The notes under the pieces were generated by a model. The model ran no database searches. It saw only the letters and a program-made list of their open reading frames with translations, and was not told where the DNA came from. The translations under genes were made by a program, and so were the position numbers. From Caulobacter henricii (lineage in GTDB: Bacteria; Pseudomonadota; Alphaproteobacteria; Caulobacterales; Caulobacteraceae), in assembly GCF_001414055.1 (NCBI RefSeq), contig NZ_CP013002.1:3286001-3350000 (forward strand): a stretch of DNA of 64,000 bases, given 5' to 3'. Positions 16,491 through 24,730 of this stretch are shown here, piece by piece. How positions within the stretch are numbered: the stretch's first letter is position 1; every line of letters begins with the position of its first letter.

Positions 16491-16976
16491 ATGGCCCATC
16501 ATGCCGCTTGCGATCACGATCATGACCACCACGGCGTCGCCGGCGCGGCCCTCGCGGCCGAGCTCGCCGCCGCCGAGTCGCGCTGCGCGGCGGCCGACCA
16601 GAGGCTGACCCCGCCCCGCCGCCGGGTGCTGGAACTGCTGCTCCAGGCCGGCCAGCCGGTGAAGGCCTATGACCTGATCTCGACCTTTGCGGTCGATGGT
16701 CCGCCGGCCAAGCCGCCCACCATCTATCGCGCCCTCGACTTCCTCGAAAAGCAGGGCTTTGCCCACCGGATCGAGAGCCTCAACGCCTATGTCGCCTGCC
16801 GCAAGGAGGCCGACGGCCATGCCGCCGCCTTCCTGATCTGCGACTGCTGTGGCGCCACCCGCGAGATCGAGCCCAAGGCCAGCGCCGAGATCATCGCCGC
16901 CGGGGCCGCCGCCGGCTATGCCCTGACCGGCGTGACCATCGAGGCGCACGGCCTGTGCGGGGATTGCCGGGGCTGA
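16491..16976 (+). CDS. zur: Fur-family zinc-responsive repressor Zur
   Basis: 161 residues from the ATG at 16491 (a TTG two codons upstream is possible). The N-terminus is rich in histidine (MAHHAACDHDHDHHG). A winged helix covers about residues 40-110 (TPPRRRVLELLLQAGQPVKAYDLI, PPTIYRALDFLEKQGFAHRI), followed by the dimer/metal domain with CDCCG and a terminal CGDC, the structural zinc cysteines of Fur proteins. The CDCC/CGDC spacing and His-rich N-terminus fit Zur better than Fur. It should repress zinc-uptake genes when zinc is abundant. A palindrome resembling a Zur operator lies at 63673-63685, before a CobW-containing operon 47 kb away. Confidence 0.85.
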   Translation: MAHHAACDHDHDHHGVAGAALAAELAAAESRCAAADQRLTPPRRRVLELLLQAGQPVKAYDLISTFAVDGPPAKPPTIYRALDFLEKQGFAHRIESLNAYVACRKEADGHAAAFLICDCCGATREIEPKASAEIIAAGAAAGYALTGVTIEAHGLCGDCRG

Positions 16977-16982
16977 CTTCAT

Positions 16983-17095
16983 CCGCCCCCTCCGGGGGCG
17001 GACGACCGCGCAGCGGTCCGGTGGGGGCAAGTGCTGAGTTTGCGATGACTCGCCCCCTCCGCGCTGCGCGCTCCTCCCCCTTAGGGGGAAGATGA
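16983..17095. repeat. REP-like palindromic element (family D) after zur
   Basis: It holds a perfect 8-bp hairpin CCGCCCCC-TCC-GGGGGCGG (16983-17001), then CGCGCAGCGGTCC, and a second palindrome ending CTCCCCCTTAGGGGGAAGATGA (17072-17095). The same building blocks recur at 51909-52026. The first hairpin may also terminate zur transcription, although no T-run follows. Confidence 0.7.
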
Positions 17096-17167
17096 TCCGC
17101 GTGATTGCCTAGGCCGCACGAACCCCGCTAGGCTCAAACAACCGTTCAACCCGCCGAGACCCCGCCC

Positions 17168-18115
17168 ATGACGACCGCTGAGACCCTGCCCGGCGTCGAG
17201 ATCTGGCGCGGCGGGGTCAATACCTGGGACTGCGACGAGATGGGGCACATGAATGTGCGCCACTATATCGTCCGCGCCATGGAGGGTCTGGTCGGGCTGG
17301 CGGCGGAACTGGGCCTGCCCCACGCCTTCACGCCCTACGCCAATGCCACCCTGCTGGTGAAGGAACATCACGTCCGCTTCCTGCGCGAGGCCCATGCCGG
17401 CGCGACCCTGCACATGCTGGGCGGGGTGATCGAGATCACCGACACCGAGGCCAGGCTTCTGCAGCTGCTGGTCCATTCGGCCAGCGGCGAGCTGGCCGCC
17501 ACCTTCCAGACCACCGTGGTCCACGCCACCCCGCGCGAGGGCGAGGTCTTCCCCTGGCCGAAGATCACCCGCGAACGGGCCGCAGCCCTGATGGTCGAGG
17601 TGCCGGAAAAGGCCCGCGCCCGCAGCATCGACCTGTCGCCCTTCACCCCCACTGCCAGCCTGGCCCGTGCCGAGACCCTGGGGATGAAGCGGATCGGACT
17701 TGGGGCCCTGTCGCCGACCGAATGCGACGTCTTTGGCCGCATGCGCACCGAACAGTTCATCGGCCGGGTCTCCGACGGCATCGGCAGCTTCATCGGCCCG
17801 TTCCGCGACGCGATCGTCGAGCATGCCGACCACAGGCCGACGCGGTTCGGCGGGGCGGTGCTGGAATATCGTCTGGCCTATCTGGCCTGGCCCCAGGCCG
17901 GCGACCGGGTCGAGCTGCGCTCCGGCCTGATCGGTTCCGACCCGCGCACCATGCGCATGGTCCACTGGATGGTCGACCCGGCCACCGGCGCGCCCTGGGC
18001 CACCTCGGAAGCCGTGGCCGTCACCTTCGACCTCGACGCCCGCAAGGCCGTACCGATCACCCCGGCGGCCCAGGCGGCCCTGAAGGCGTTTTCGTTGGAG
18101 GGCTTGGCGCTTTAG
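17168..18115 (+). CDS. tandem hotdog-fold thioesterase-like protein
   Basis: 315 residues formed by two hotdog domains. The N-terminal one begins WRGGVNTWDCDEMGHMNVRHY, the 4HBT signature in which Asp precedes GHMNV. The second begins near residue 180 with GLGALSPTECDVFGRMRTEQF, a degenerate copy of the same helix. Such fused pairs act as acyl-CoA thioesterases or hydratase-like enzymes in lipid or carnitine metabolism; the substrate is not evident. No signal peptide. It stands alone between a REP-like element and a lower-GC accessory patch. Confidence 0.82.
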   Translation: MTTAETLPGVEIWRGGVNTWDCDEMGHMNVRHYIVRAMEGLVGLAAELGLPHAFTPYANATLLVKEHHVRFLREAHAGATLHMLGGVIEITDTEARLLQLLVHSASGELAATFQTTVVHATPREGEVFPWPKITRERAAALMVEVPEKARARSIDLSPFTPTASLARAETLGMKRIGLGALSPTECDVFGRMRTEQFIGRVSDGIGSFIGPFRDAIVEHADHRPTRFGGAVLEYRLAYLAWPQAGDRVELRSGLIGSDPRTMRMVHWMVDPATGAPWATSEAVAVTFDLDARKAVPITPAAQAALKAFSLEGLAL

Positions 18116-18173
18116 GCGCGGGGGTGGTTACAGGCGCGGTCCGCAGCCGGCCCTCGAAGAGCGTATTGCGAGC

Positions 18174-18198
18174 ATCAGTGAAGGGTGGGTGGCGGACC
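18174..18198. repeat. degenerate copy of the GGGTSG/GCRGAC repeat (family F)
   Basis: GAAGGGTGGGTGGCGGAC carries the GGGTGG centre and the GCGGAC right arm at the spacing seen in the copies at 38745, 39069 and 39454; the left arm is degenerate (ATCAGT). It lies 12 bases after the end (stop side) of the lower-GC hydrolase gene. Confidence 0.55.
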
Positions 18199-18209
18199 TC
18201 GATGCCGAG

Positions 18210-19229
18210 TTATCGCGACGCCTCGGACCGGTTCAGAAGGGTCTCGATTTCCCGCAGGACGATTTCCGGATGGGAATTGAAAACGTCGTGGTCGGCACCG
18301 TCGATCGTTAGGACACGAGCGGCCGGATGCGCGGCGCGATAGCGATCGATTTGCTCGTTGAGCCACTTCAGTTGCAACGCTTCGTCGGCGCGTTGGTCGG
18401 CGGTCGGATCCAGCAAGGCACCGGGTATCGAGAAGATGGCTAGTATTGGGATACCGGTTATCGCTGGAAACTTCTCCATGTTGTGGCGGGTCATCAACTT
18501 CGAGAGCGGCGCTGGCGGGCCCTCCGCCAGTCCTTTGGAAAGCAGTCGCCTACGCTCAGCGGCGGCCCGGACGTCCGTCGCCAAATCCGCAAGGTCTTTA
18601 GCTAGGACCTCGTCGTAAATGCGGGCGGCGTCCTCCTTGGAACCAAAACGAGCCGCCTGCAGTTTGTCGCGCAAGTCCGCGAGGTCGATCTCGATGTTGG
18701 AGGCGTCGGGCGCGGCGTTGCCAGGCGCATAGAACACATAAGCATAGGCCGCATCCAAGTAGACCAGCGCCGAGACCCGTTCGGGAAAATGGTGGGCGAC
18801 GCCACTGATCTCCGCGCCGCCGAACGACCAGCCCGCCAACGTCGCCTTCTCAATTTTCAGCCCATCCAGGACCTCGACGACGTCCCGGGTCAGGCGGGTC
18901 AGTGTGTAGTTCCCCGGGTCCTGTGGCGGAGTATCCGACTGACCCAGCGCTCGCCGGGTAAAGGCGAAGACACGGTGACGAGCGGCCAAGCGCGGGGCGA
19001 ATTGATCAAAGGCATGGGCTGTCATGCCGCCGCCGGAAGCCAGCAGGATGGGCGAACCCTGGCCGCCATAGTCCAGCACCTCCAGCCGCACGCCGTCGCT
19101 AGTCGTGATGAATGTGGTCCTGGGCGTGGAGGGGGCAGCTTGCTGCTGGGCTGGATGAACGGCTGTACTAGCGATCGAACTCGGGGCGACGCCCATGAGA
19201 GCGACGGCGGCAAATACGATGCTACGCAA
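18210..19229 (-). CDS. secreted alpha/beta-hydrolase in a lower-GC patch
   Basis: 339 residues from a TTG at 19229, which has AGAGGGGG seven bases upstream; an in-frame TTG at 19235 is the alternative, too close to that site. A signal peptide (RSIVFAAVALMGVAPSSIAST) is followed by VRLEVLDYGGQGSPILLASG. The nucleophile elbow is GWSFGGAE, and DGADHDVFNSHPE carries the catalytic histidine. It should hydrolyse an ester or similar bond outside the cytoplasm. Codon choice is less GC-biased than in its neighbours (TTT, GTA, AGT, CGA and others occur), suggesting horizontal acquisition. A family F repeat sits at its 3' side and the gene replaces nothing recognisable. Confidence 0.8.
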   Translation of the reverse strand: MRSIVFAAVALMGVAPSSIASTAVHPAQQQAAPSTPRTTFITTSDGVRLEVLDYGGQGSPILLASGGGMTAHAFDQFAPRLAARHRVFAFTRRALGQSDTPPQDPGNYTLTRLTRDVVEVLDGLKIEKATLAGWSFGGAEISGVAHHFPERVSALVYLDAAYAYVFYAPGNAAPDASNIEIDLADLRDKLQAARFGSKEDAARIYDEVLAKDLADLATDVRAAAERRRLLSKGLAEGPPAPLSKLMTRHNMEKFPAITGIPILAIFSIPGALLDPTADQRADEALQLKWLNEQIDRYRAAHPAARVLTIDGADHDVFNSHPEIVLREIETLLNRSEASR

Positions 19230-19436
19230 GTCCAAGCCCCCTCTCGGCTTTCGAGTACAATCAGCGATACCGGCAGATCAAAATTAGCATTTTCAGCAAG
19301 CGAAGCTCGTATGCCAGCAAGCAAGTGTTCAGAAACTCTTGGATCGGTCGGGAAGGTAAATGAGCCCGCCCCCCAACGCGCGGGCCCTTCCCTCTCCCTT
19401 TGGAGGAGGAAAGATCAGCGGCAGCCCGTCAGCCCC

Positions 19437-20339
19437 TTACCCCGTCACCATCCGGAAGATCGCATCCCGCGCCAGATCCGGACGCTCCATCGGCAGGAAG
19501 TGGCTTGATCCGGCCACGGTCTCGATCGCCACGTCCCTGCCTCGACGGGCAAAGCCGTCGCCGGCCCGGCAGGTCGAGCCGCGCTCGGCCTTCAGGATCC
19601 GCACCGGCCCTGTGACCTTGCGGATCGCCCGCCACGGATCGTGGGCCTGGGCTGAATAGTTCGAGGCCTCCCACGCCGGAGCGCAGGCCAGTTCGACCTT
19701 GCCGTCCTCGCGATCGACGAAGCCGCCGTCGACATAGTCGGCCAGCATGGTCTCGGGCCAGGTCTTGAAGGCCCCGCGACCGGTATAGGCGGCGACCACC
19801 GCCTCGCGGTCCTCGAAGACGGCACGGCGGCGCGCGGCGGCCTGGGCGATGGGCATCTGCTTCCACAGGGCCCCGGAGGTCCAGGGGGCCTGGGCATAGA
19901 GGGCGACCAGGCGCGGCATGATCACCGGGTCCAGCAGGACAAGGCCCTTGACCGCCTCGGGCCGGGCAGCGGCGGCCAGCAGGCTGACCGTGCCGCCCAT
20001 CGAATGGCCGGCCAGCACCACCGGCGGACCGTCGAGGGCCTTGAGCAGGGCAACCAGATCATCGCGCAGGTCATGCCAGGAGCGCCGCCCCTCGGCCCGG
20101 GCCGCCAGCGGCGTCGCCCCGTGGCCGCGCTGGTCGATGGCCAGGATCCGCAGGCCCGCCGCCAGAGGGGCCAGCAGGCTGTTATAGGTCTGGGCGTTGA
20201 AACCGTTGGCGTGAACGAAGATCACGTCGATGGCCCGGTCCTGTGGGCCGAACTCCAGGGCCGCAATCTCGCCGGGCCCAGCCGGGCTGTCGATGGCGAT
20301 CAGGCGTCTGCGGGGCTGGCGAAACACGGCCGCATCCAT
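19437..20339 (-). CDS. cytoplasmic alpha/beta-hydrolase
   Basis: 300 residues, no signal peptide. VIFVHANGFNAQTYNSLLAPL is the oxyanion-hole strand, VVLAGHSMGGTVSLLAAA holds the nucleophile serine, LLDPV follows, and ETVAGSSHFLPMERPDLARD contains the catalytic histidine. IDQRGHGATPL is typical of esterase/epoxide-hydrolase-like members. The specific substrate is unknown. GC bias is normal here, unlike the neighbouring hydrolase, so the two are not a recent duplication. It is followed by no close gene; a REP-like element lies upstream of its start. Confidence 0.85.
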   Translation of the reverse strand: MDAAVFRQPRRRLIAIDSPAGPGEIAALEFGPQDRAIDVIFVHANGFNAQTYNSLLAPLAAGLRILAIDQRGHGATPLAARAEGRRSWHDLRDDLVALLKALDGPPVVLAGHSMGGTVSLLAAAARPEAVKGLVLLDPVIMPRLVALYAQAPWTSGALWKQMPIAQAAARRRAVFEDREAVVAAYTGRGAFKTWPETMLADYVDGGFVDREDGKVELACAPAWEASNYSAQAHDPWRAIRKVTGPVRILKAERGSTCRAGDGFARRGRDVAIETVAGSSHFLPMERPDLARDAIFRMVTG

Positions 20340-20433
20340 CGGCGAGGTCCTTCTTGCGGCTCGAACCTCAGGTTAGGCCTGCGCTTCGCCTTCGTCCATG
20401 GTGCCCGACGCCGCGCCCCTGACGAAGGCTGAG

Positions 20434-20567
20434 CCCTCTCCCAGAGGGAGAGGGAGGGGCCCGCCGCGAAGCGGTGGGAGGGTGAGGGGTTACGCCGCCA
20501 AACGACGTGCCGGCACTCCGTCGAACGCCGTAACCCCTCACCCCAACCCTCTCCCTATGGGAGAGGG
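20434..20567. repeat. nested REP-like inverted repeat (family C)
   Basis: A pair of near-identical hairpins, CCCTCTCCC-AGA-GGGAGAGGG (20434-20454) and CCCTCTCCC-TAT-GGGAGAGGG (20547-20567), flank a 13-bp perfect inverted repeat GGTGAGGGGTTAC / GTAACCCCTCACC (20481-20493 and 20530-20542). Transcribed from either strand it would fold into one long cruciform-like structure. No gene lies in 20340-20581. Confidence 0.85.
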
Positions 20568-20581
20568 GGCTTGTCCGAGCT

Positions 20582-21364
20582 CTAGGCCTGGGTCAGCTGC
20601 CACTCACCGCGATTGTCCTGGCAGGCGCTGTAGCGCTCGGTGGCCGGACGCTGGCCTGAGGTCGAGATCGAGGCGTCGATCACCCGGCACGACGCCGCGA
20701 CGACCTGAACCGGGCGGACCAGGGAGGCGGCGGCATAGCCGACCGCATAGCCGTTCTGGCCGACCAGGACCCAGCCGCCGCCCGGGGTGGCGCCGAGGGC
20801 ATCGAAGGTCTGGCCCGGGGTCAGCTTGCCGACCAGGGCGGCCTTGGCCGAGGGGCCGGCCCGAAGGTTGGAGTTGCCGCTGGAGGCATAGCGGCCACCG
20901 AGGGCGTCATAGCTGGGCACGGACTGCACACCCTGGGCGAAGCGCAGATTGCGGCTGTCGACCGGCGGACCATAGCTGGAAGACACCACGTCGATCCGGC
21001 CCGAGGCCCCGGTGCGCGCATTGCTCCAGGTCTGGGGCTGGCCGGTTTCGAGCGCCTTCTTGGTGGCCTGCTGGGCCAGGGCGGTGTCGGTCGACTGCAT
21101 CCGACAGCCGATATAGGAGCCCGCCGCCGCACCGGCGGCCGCGCCGACCAGGGCCCCGAGGGTCTTTTCGTTCTTGGCGACCTTGCTGCCGATGAAGGCA
21201 CCGGCGGCCGCGCCGATCAGGGCCCCGCCTTCCTGCTTCTTGCCCGAGCCTTCACACGAGAACAGGCTGCCCAGGCCCTTGGACTGGGCCAGGACCGGGG
21301 CCGGAACGGCCAGGCTGGTCGCGGCCAGGGCGGCGATGGCGATCAGGGCGGAGGTGGTCTTCAT
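20582..21364 (-). CDS. exported glycine-zipper / SH3-domain protein
   Basis: 260 residues. The ATG at 21364 opens a signal peptide (MKTTSALIAIAALAATSLAVPAPVLAQ); the frame is open 18 codons further up without sequence support. The mature protein has a glycine zipper (ALIGAAAGAFIGSKVAKN and GALVGAAAGAAAGSYIGC, about residues 50-90), a motif that inserts in or spans membranes in rickettsia-17kDa-like proteins. It then has a bacterial SH3 domain (SNLRAGPSAKAALVGKLTPG, GGGWVLVGQNGYAVGYAAASL). Likely an envelope protein with a peptidoglycan- or protein-binding SH3. Enzymatic function is not suggested. Confidence 0.8.
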   Translation of the reverse strand: MKTTSALIAIAALAATSLAVPAPVLAQSKGLGSLFSCEGSGKKQEGGALIGAAAGAFIGSKVAKNEKTLGALVGAAAGAAAGSYIGCRMQSTDTALAQQATKKALETGQPQTWSNARTGASGRIDVVSSSYGPPVDSRNLRFAQGVQSVPSYDALGGRYASSGNSNLRAGPSAKAALVGKLTPGQTFDALGATPGGGWVLVGQNGYAVGYAAASLVRPVQVVAASCRVIDASISTSGQRPATERYSACQDNRGEWQLTQA

Positions 21365-21476
21365 GGGTCTTCCCTCTGTCTTGGCCGACGCTGATACGGC
21401 CGCATTCCGCAAAGTCACTGTTGGCGCCGCGTCCGGTCCGCGAGATAGTCCCTTATCAACGATAAGGGAGGACGTG

Positions 21477-22337
21477 ATGAGCGCCCACGATCAGGCAGAC
21501 TATACGTGTTTCAAGGTCGAGATCGAGGCTGGCGTTGCGCACATCCAGCTCAAGCGCCCCGACGCCATGAACACTATGACACGGGCCTTCTGGAATGAGC
21601 TTCCCGCAATTGTAAAACATATCGATGACAACGCCCTGGCGCGCTGCATCGTCATCACCTCAACCGGCAAGCACTTCTCGGCTGGCATGGAGCTGTCGGT
21701 ATTCACCGACGGCGAGGGCGTTACCGAAGAGCGCGGCGGCGACCGCCATGTGGCCGGCGAGAGCTTCCGCCACCATGTCCACCACCTGCAAAACACCTTC
21801 AGCTGCCTGGACCGGGCCCGGATGCCGGTTATCGTCGCCATCCAGGGCGGCTGCATCGGCGGGGCGGTGGACTTCATCAGCGCCTGCGACATTCGCTATG
21901 CCACCAACGACGCCTTCTTCTGCATCCAGGAGATCAATATCGGCATGACCGCCGATGTCGGCACCTTCCCGCGCCTGTGCAAGCTGATCCCCGAGGGCTG
22001 GGTGCGCGAGCTGGCCTATACGGGGCGTCGCCTGCCGGCCGGCAAGGCCATGGCCATCGGTCTGGTCAACGAGCTGTTCGACAGCCATGAGGCCCTGGTC
22101 GCCCATGCCTTCGCCGCCGCCCGCGAGATCGCCGAGAAGTCGCCCCTGGCCGTGGCCGGCAGCAAGGTGATGATCAACTATGCCCGCGATCACACCATCG
22201 CCGACGGCCTGGACTATATCGCCACCTGGCAGACCGGCATGTTCGCCGGCTCGCACATGGCCGAGGCCTTCCGGGCCAAGATGGAAAAGCGTCCGGCCGA
22301 CTTCCCCGACCTGCTGCCGCTGAAAAAGCGGATGTAG
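21477..22337 (+). CDS. crotonase-family dienoyl-CoA isomerase / enoyl-CoA hydratase
   Basis: 286 residues from an ATG with GGGAGGACG five bases ahead. The crotonase fold is clear: KHFSAGMELSVF (CoA oxyanion loop), AIQGGCIGGAVDFISACDIRYA, then QEINIGMTADVGTFPRLCKL. The last segment keeps the acidic triad of delta(3,5)-delta(2,4)-dienoyl-CoA isomerase (ECH1): Asp in SACDIR, Glu in QEINIG and Asp in TADVG. It probably assists beta-oxidation of unsaturated fatty acids, although simple enoyl-CoA hydratase annotation is possible. It stands alone, facing the pentapeptide gene, with a hairpin between them. Confidence 0.87.
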   Translation: MSAHDQADYTCFKVEIEAGVAHIQLKRPDAMNTMTRAFWNELPAIVKHIDDNALARCIVITSTGKHFSAGMELSVFTDGEGVTEERGGDRHVAGESFRHHVHHLQNTFSCLDRARMPVIVAIQGGCIGGAVDFISACDIRYATNDAFFCIQEINIGMTADVGTFPRLCKLIPEGWVRELAYTGRRLPAGKAMAIGLVNELFDSHEALVAHAFAAAREIAEKSPLAVAGSKVMINYARDHTIADGLDYIATWQTGMFAGSHMAEAFRAKMEKRPADFPDLLPLKKRM

Positions 22338-22344
22338 CGATCAG

Positions 22345-22368
22345 GGCCTCCCCCCTCTCGGGGAGGCC
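22345..22368. terminator. bidirectional hairpin between convergent genes
   Basis: GGCCTCCCC (22345-22353) and GGGGAGGCC (22360-22368) form a perfect 9-bp stem between the crotonase stop and the pentapeptide-protein stop. T-runs are absent on both sides, so it may work as a barrier or with Rho. Confidence 0.5.
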
Positions 22369-22370
22369 TG

Positions 22371-23597
22371 TCAGCCGACCCCGAGCGGCAGTTCTGCGCC
22401 GGTCAGGTCACAGCCGGTGAGGCGGGCCCCCGTCAGGTCCGCCTCGATGAACCGGGCACGCGGCGCGCTGGCCCCGGTCAGGTTGGCGTTGCGCAGCACG
22501 GCCCGGCTGAGGTCGGTGCGCGCAAAGCGCTCCTCGCCGATCTGTAGGGGACCCAGCTTGGCTCCGGTCAGGTCTGCCTTGGCCAGTTGGGCACCGACCA
22601 GGCGGGCACCGCGCAGATCGGCATTGCGCAGCTTCACGCCGCGCAGGTCCGCGCCCATCAGATTGGCCCCCTGTAGCTCGACCCCGTCCAGATCCATGCC
22701 GAAGAACACCGCTCCAGGCGCGAACAGGCCGGTGAGGTGACGGTTCTTCAGGCGGCGCAGGGGCCGGAAATCCACGGTCTCGGCCCTGGCGATCTGGCCC
22801 TCCCGGCCCTCGGTCCGGACAAAGGTCTCATGGGCCTCGAGCACATCATGCAGCGGCAGATCGTCGATATAGATGATCGGCGGCGGCGCGCGCAGCACCA
22901 GGCTCATGTCGACGTCTTCGAGATTGGCCCCGCTGAGGTCCGTCCCGACCAGGATCGCCCGCCGCAGCGAGACCTTGGACAAGTCGGCCTTGTGCAGGTT
23001 GGCCCCGGAAAGATCGGCGCCGTCCATGCGGGCATTGGCCAGTTTCGCGCCCTGCAGGCTGACGCCGGTCAGGTCCGCGTCACTGAAGTCTGCCGCCCGG
23101 GCAAAGGTCCCCGACATCTGGGCCCCGGACAGGTTGGCACCGTTCAGCAGCGCATAGTCCAGTTCGCCCGGCCGCGTGTCATGCTTGAGAATCCGCAGGC
23201 CCTTGGTGTCATCCTGAACGGCGGTGACGCCCTCGCGCAGGTCACAGGCCGACAGATTGGCCCCGGACAGATTGGCCCCGCGCAGGCACGCCCCGCGCAT
23301 GTCGGCCCGGGTCAGGTCGCACTCGCGCAGGTCGGCGTCGCGCAGATCGGCCCCATACAGGGTGGCATGGGTCAGCTTGGCGCGGGCCAGCATGGCCCCG
23401 CCCAGCAGGGCCCCGGTCAGATTGGCCTCGGAAAGGTCCCGGCCCTCGAAATTGTAATTGTTGAGATTCACATAGGCGAGATTGGCGCGGCGGCCGGCCG
23501 GCAGCCCCTTCAGGAACCGGGCATGCGAATCCACAACCTCCTTCACGGCGGAGGCATGCAGGGATCGGATCAGACTGGGCCTGGCGGCGGCGGACAT
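22371..23597 (-). CDS. pentapeptide-repeat protein
   Basis: 408 residues dominated by A(D/N)LxG-type pentapeptides that form right-handed quadrilateral beta-helices. There are three blocks, at about residues 45-125 (ANLTGALLGGAMLARAKLTH, then many more), 145-225 and 300-405. Between blocks two and three lies a non-repeat linker with PPPIIYIDDLPLHDVLEAHE and a charged stretch. No signal peptide or membrane helix is evident. Proteins of this class act as binding scaffolds; some protect gyrase, but nothing here shows that. Its neighbours (crotonase, CorA) give no functional clue. The start MSAAARPSLIRSLHASAVKE has no strong ribosome-binding site. Confidence 0.85.
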   Translation of the reverse strand: MSAAARPSLIRSLHASAVKEVVDSHARFLKGLPAGRRANLAYVNLNNYNFEGRDLSEANLTGALLGGAMLARAKLTHATLYGADLRDADLRECDLTRADMRGACLRGANLSGANLSACDLREGVTAVQDDTKGLRILKHDTRPGELDYALLNGANLSGAQMSGTFARAADFSDADLTGVSLQGAKLANARMDGADLSGANLHKADLSKVSLRRAILVGTDLSGANLEDVDMSLVLRAPPPIIYIDDLPLHDVLEAHETFVRTEGREGQIARAETVDFRPLRRLKNRHLTGLFAPGAVFFGMDLDGVELQGANLMGADLRGVKLRNADLRGARLVGAQLAKADLTGAKLGPLQIGEERFARTDLSRAVLRNANLTGASAPRARFIEADLTGARLTGCDLTGAELPLGVG

Positions 23598-23705
23598 GAG
23601 TCGGTGGATGTCTCTACGGAAAGCCGATCATGCCGTGCCGGCTTTAAGGAAAGGTGCAGTCCACCGGGGCCGAACCCAAAACGCGTAGGGCTCCAGATCA
23701 AAGGC

Positions 23706-24665
23706 CTAGAGCCAGCCCTTGCGCTTGAACCACAGCAGGGGACCGATCGCGGCGGCGGCCATCATGGCCAGGGCCATGGGATAACCTTCCATCCAGCGCA
23801 GCTCCGGCATGTGTTCGAAATTCATGCCGTAGACGCCGGCGATCAGGGTCGGCGGCAGGAAGACGGCCGAAAACACCGAGAAGATCTTGAAGATGGCATT
23901 CTGTTCGATGTTGATCAGGCCCAGGGCTGCATCGAGCAGGAAGGTGATGTTGCTCGACACATAGCTGGCATGGTCGGTGATCGACTGCACGTCCCGCTGC
24001 AGGGACTTGAGGTGATCGCGCAGGTCACGGTCGCCCTCGAACTGTTCGGCCAGGGAGGCGAAGCTGAGCAGGCGGGCCAGGCTGACCAGGCTGTCGCGGG
24101 CCTTGGAATTGATGTTCTGGGCGCGACCCAGCCGGTTGAGGATCTGCTCGAAGGCCCCGCCGCGCGGCCGGCTGAAGATGGCCCGGGACTGGGCCTCGAC
24201 CTCGCTGGCCGTCCGTTCGATGATGTCGGCGGTCCGGTCGATGATCGCGTCCAGCAGGCCCAGAAAGGTCTGGGCCCCGCCCGGACACAAGCTGGGCTGG
24301 CGCTCGGCCTGGGCGGCGAACACAGCAAAGGCGCGCGGCTCGACATAGCGGATCGTGACCAGGCGTTGACCGGTCAGAACGAAGGTCACCGGCGCGGCGG
24401 TCGGCAGGTCGCCGTCGGCATTGACCAGGATGGTGGCGGTCATGAAGGTACCGCCGTCCTCCTGATAGAGCCGGGACGAGGCCTCGATCTCGGCCATTTC
24501 TTCTCGGGTGGGCAGCAGCAGGCCGATCGACTGTTCGACCGACACTTCCTCGGCGCGGGACGGATCGACCAGTTCGATCCACACCGCATCGTCGGGCATG
24601 CGCCAGTCGCGGCCGGCATCGGCGTTTTCGAAGCCTGGCGCGCCAAGGCGCAGAATTCTCAGCAT
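23706..24665 (-). CDS. corA: CorA-family magnesium/cobalt channel
   Basis: 319 residues. The large cytoplasmic domain (residues 1-250) leads to two C-terminal membrane helices. The selectivity signature YGMNFEHMPEL is present (GMN at 280-282), and the second helix ends in WFKRKGWL, a usual CorA C-terminus. It forms a pentameric magnesium (or other divalent) channel in the inner membrane. The stretch PTREEMAEIEASSRLYQEDG is the conserved early alpha/beta segment of the family. Isolated gene; no magnesium riboswitch is obvious upstream, where 66 bases separate it from the CHAP gene's stop region. Confidence 0.92.
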   Translation of the reverse strand: MLRILRLGAPGFENADAGRDWRMPDDAVWIELVDPSRAEEVSVEQSIGLLLPTREEMAEIEASSRLYQEDGGTFMTATILVNADGDLPTAAPVTFVLTGQRLVTIRYVEPRAFAVFAAQAERQPSLCPGGAQTFLGLLDAIIDRTADIIERTASEVEAQSRAIFSRPRGGAFEQILNRLGRAQNINSKARDSLVSLARLLSFASLAEQFEGDRDLRDHLKSLQRDVQSITDHASYVSSNITFLLDAALGLINIEQNAIFKIFSVFSAVFLPPTLIAGVYGMNFEHMPELRWMEGYPMALAMMAAAAIGPLLWFKRKGWL

Positions 24666-24730
24666 GGGTCTGCGAGCCTCGTCACCCGCCGGGAATGGCC
24701 CAGCGCGACGCTGCCGTCAATCAGCGGGCT

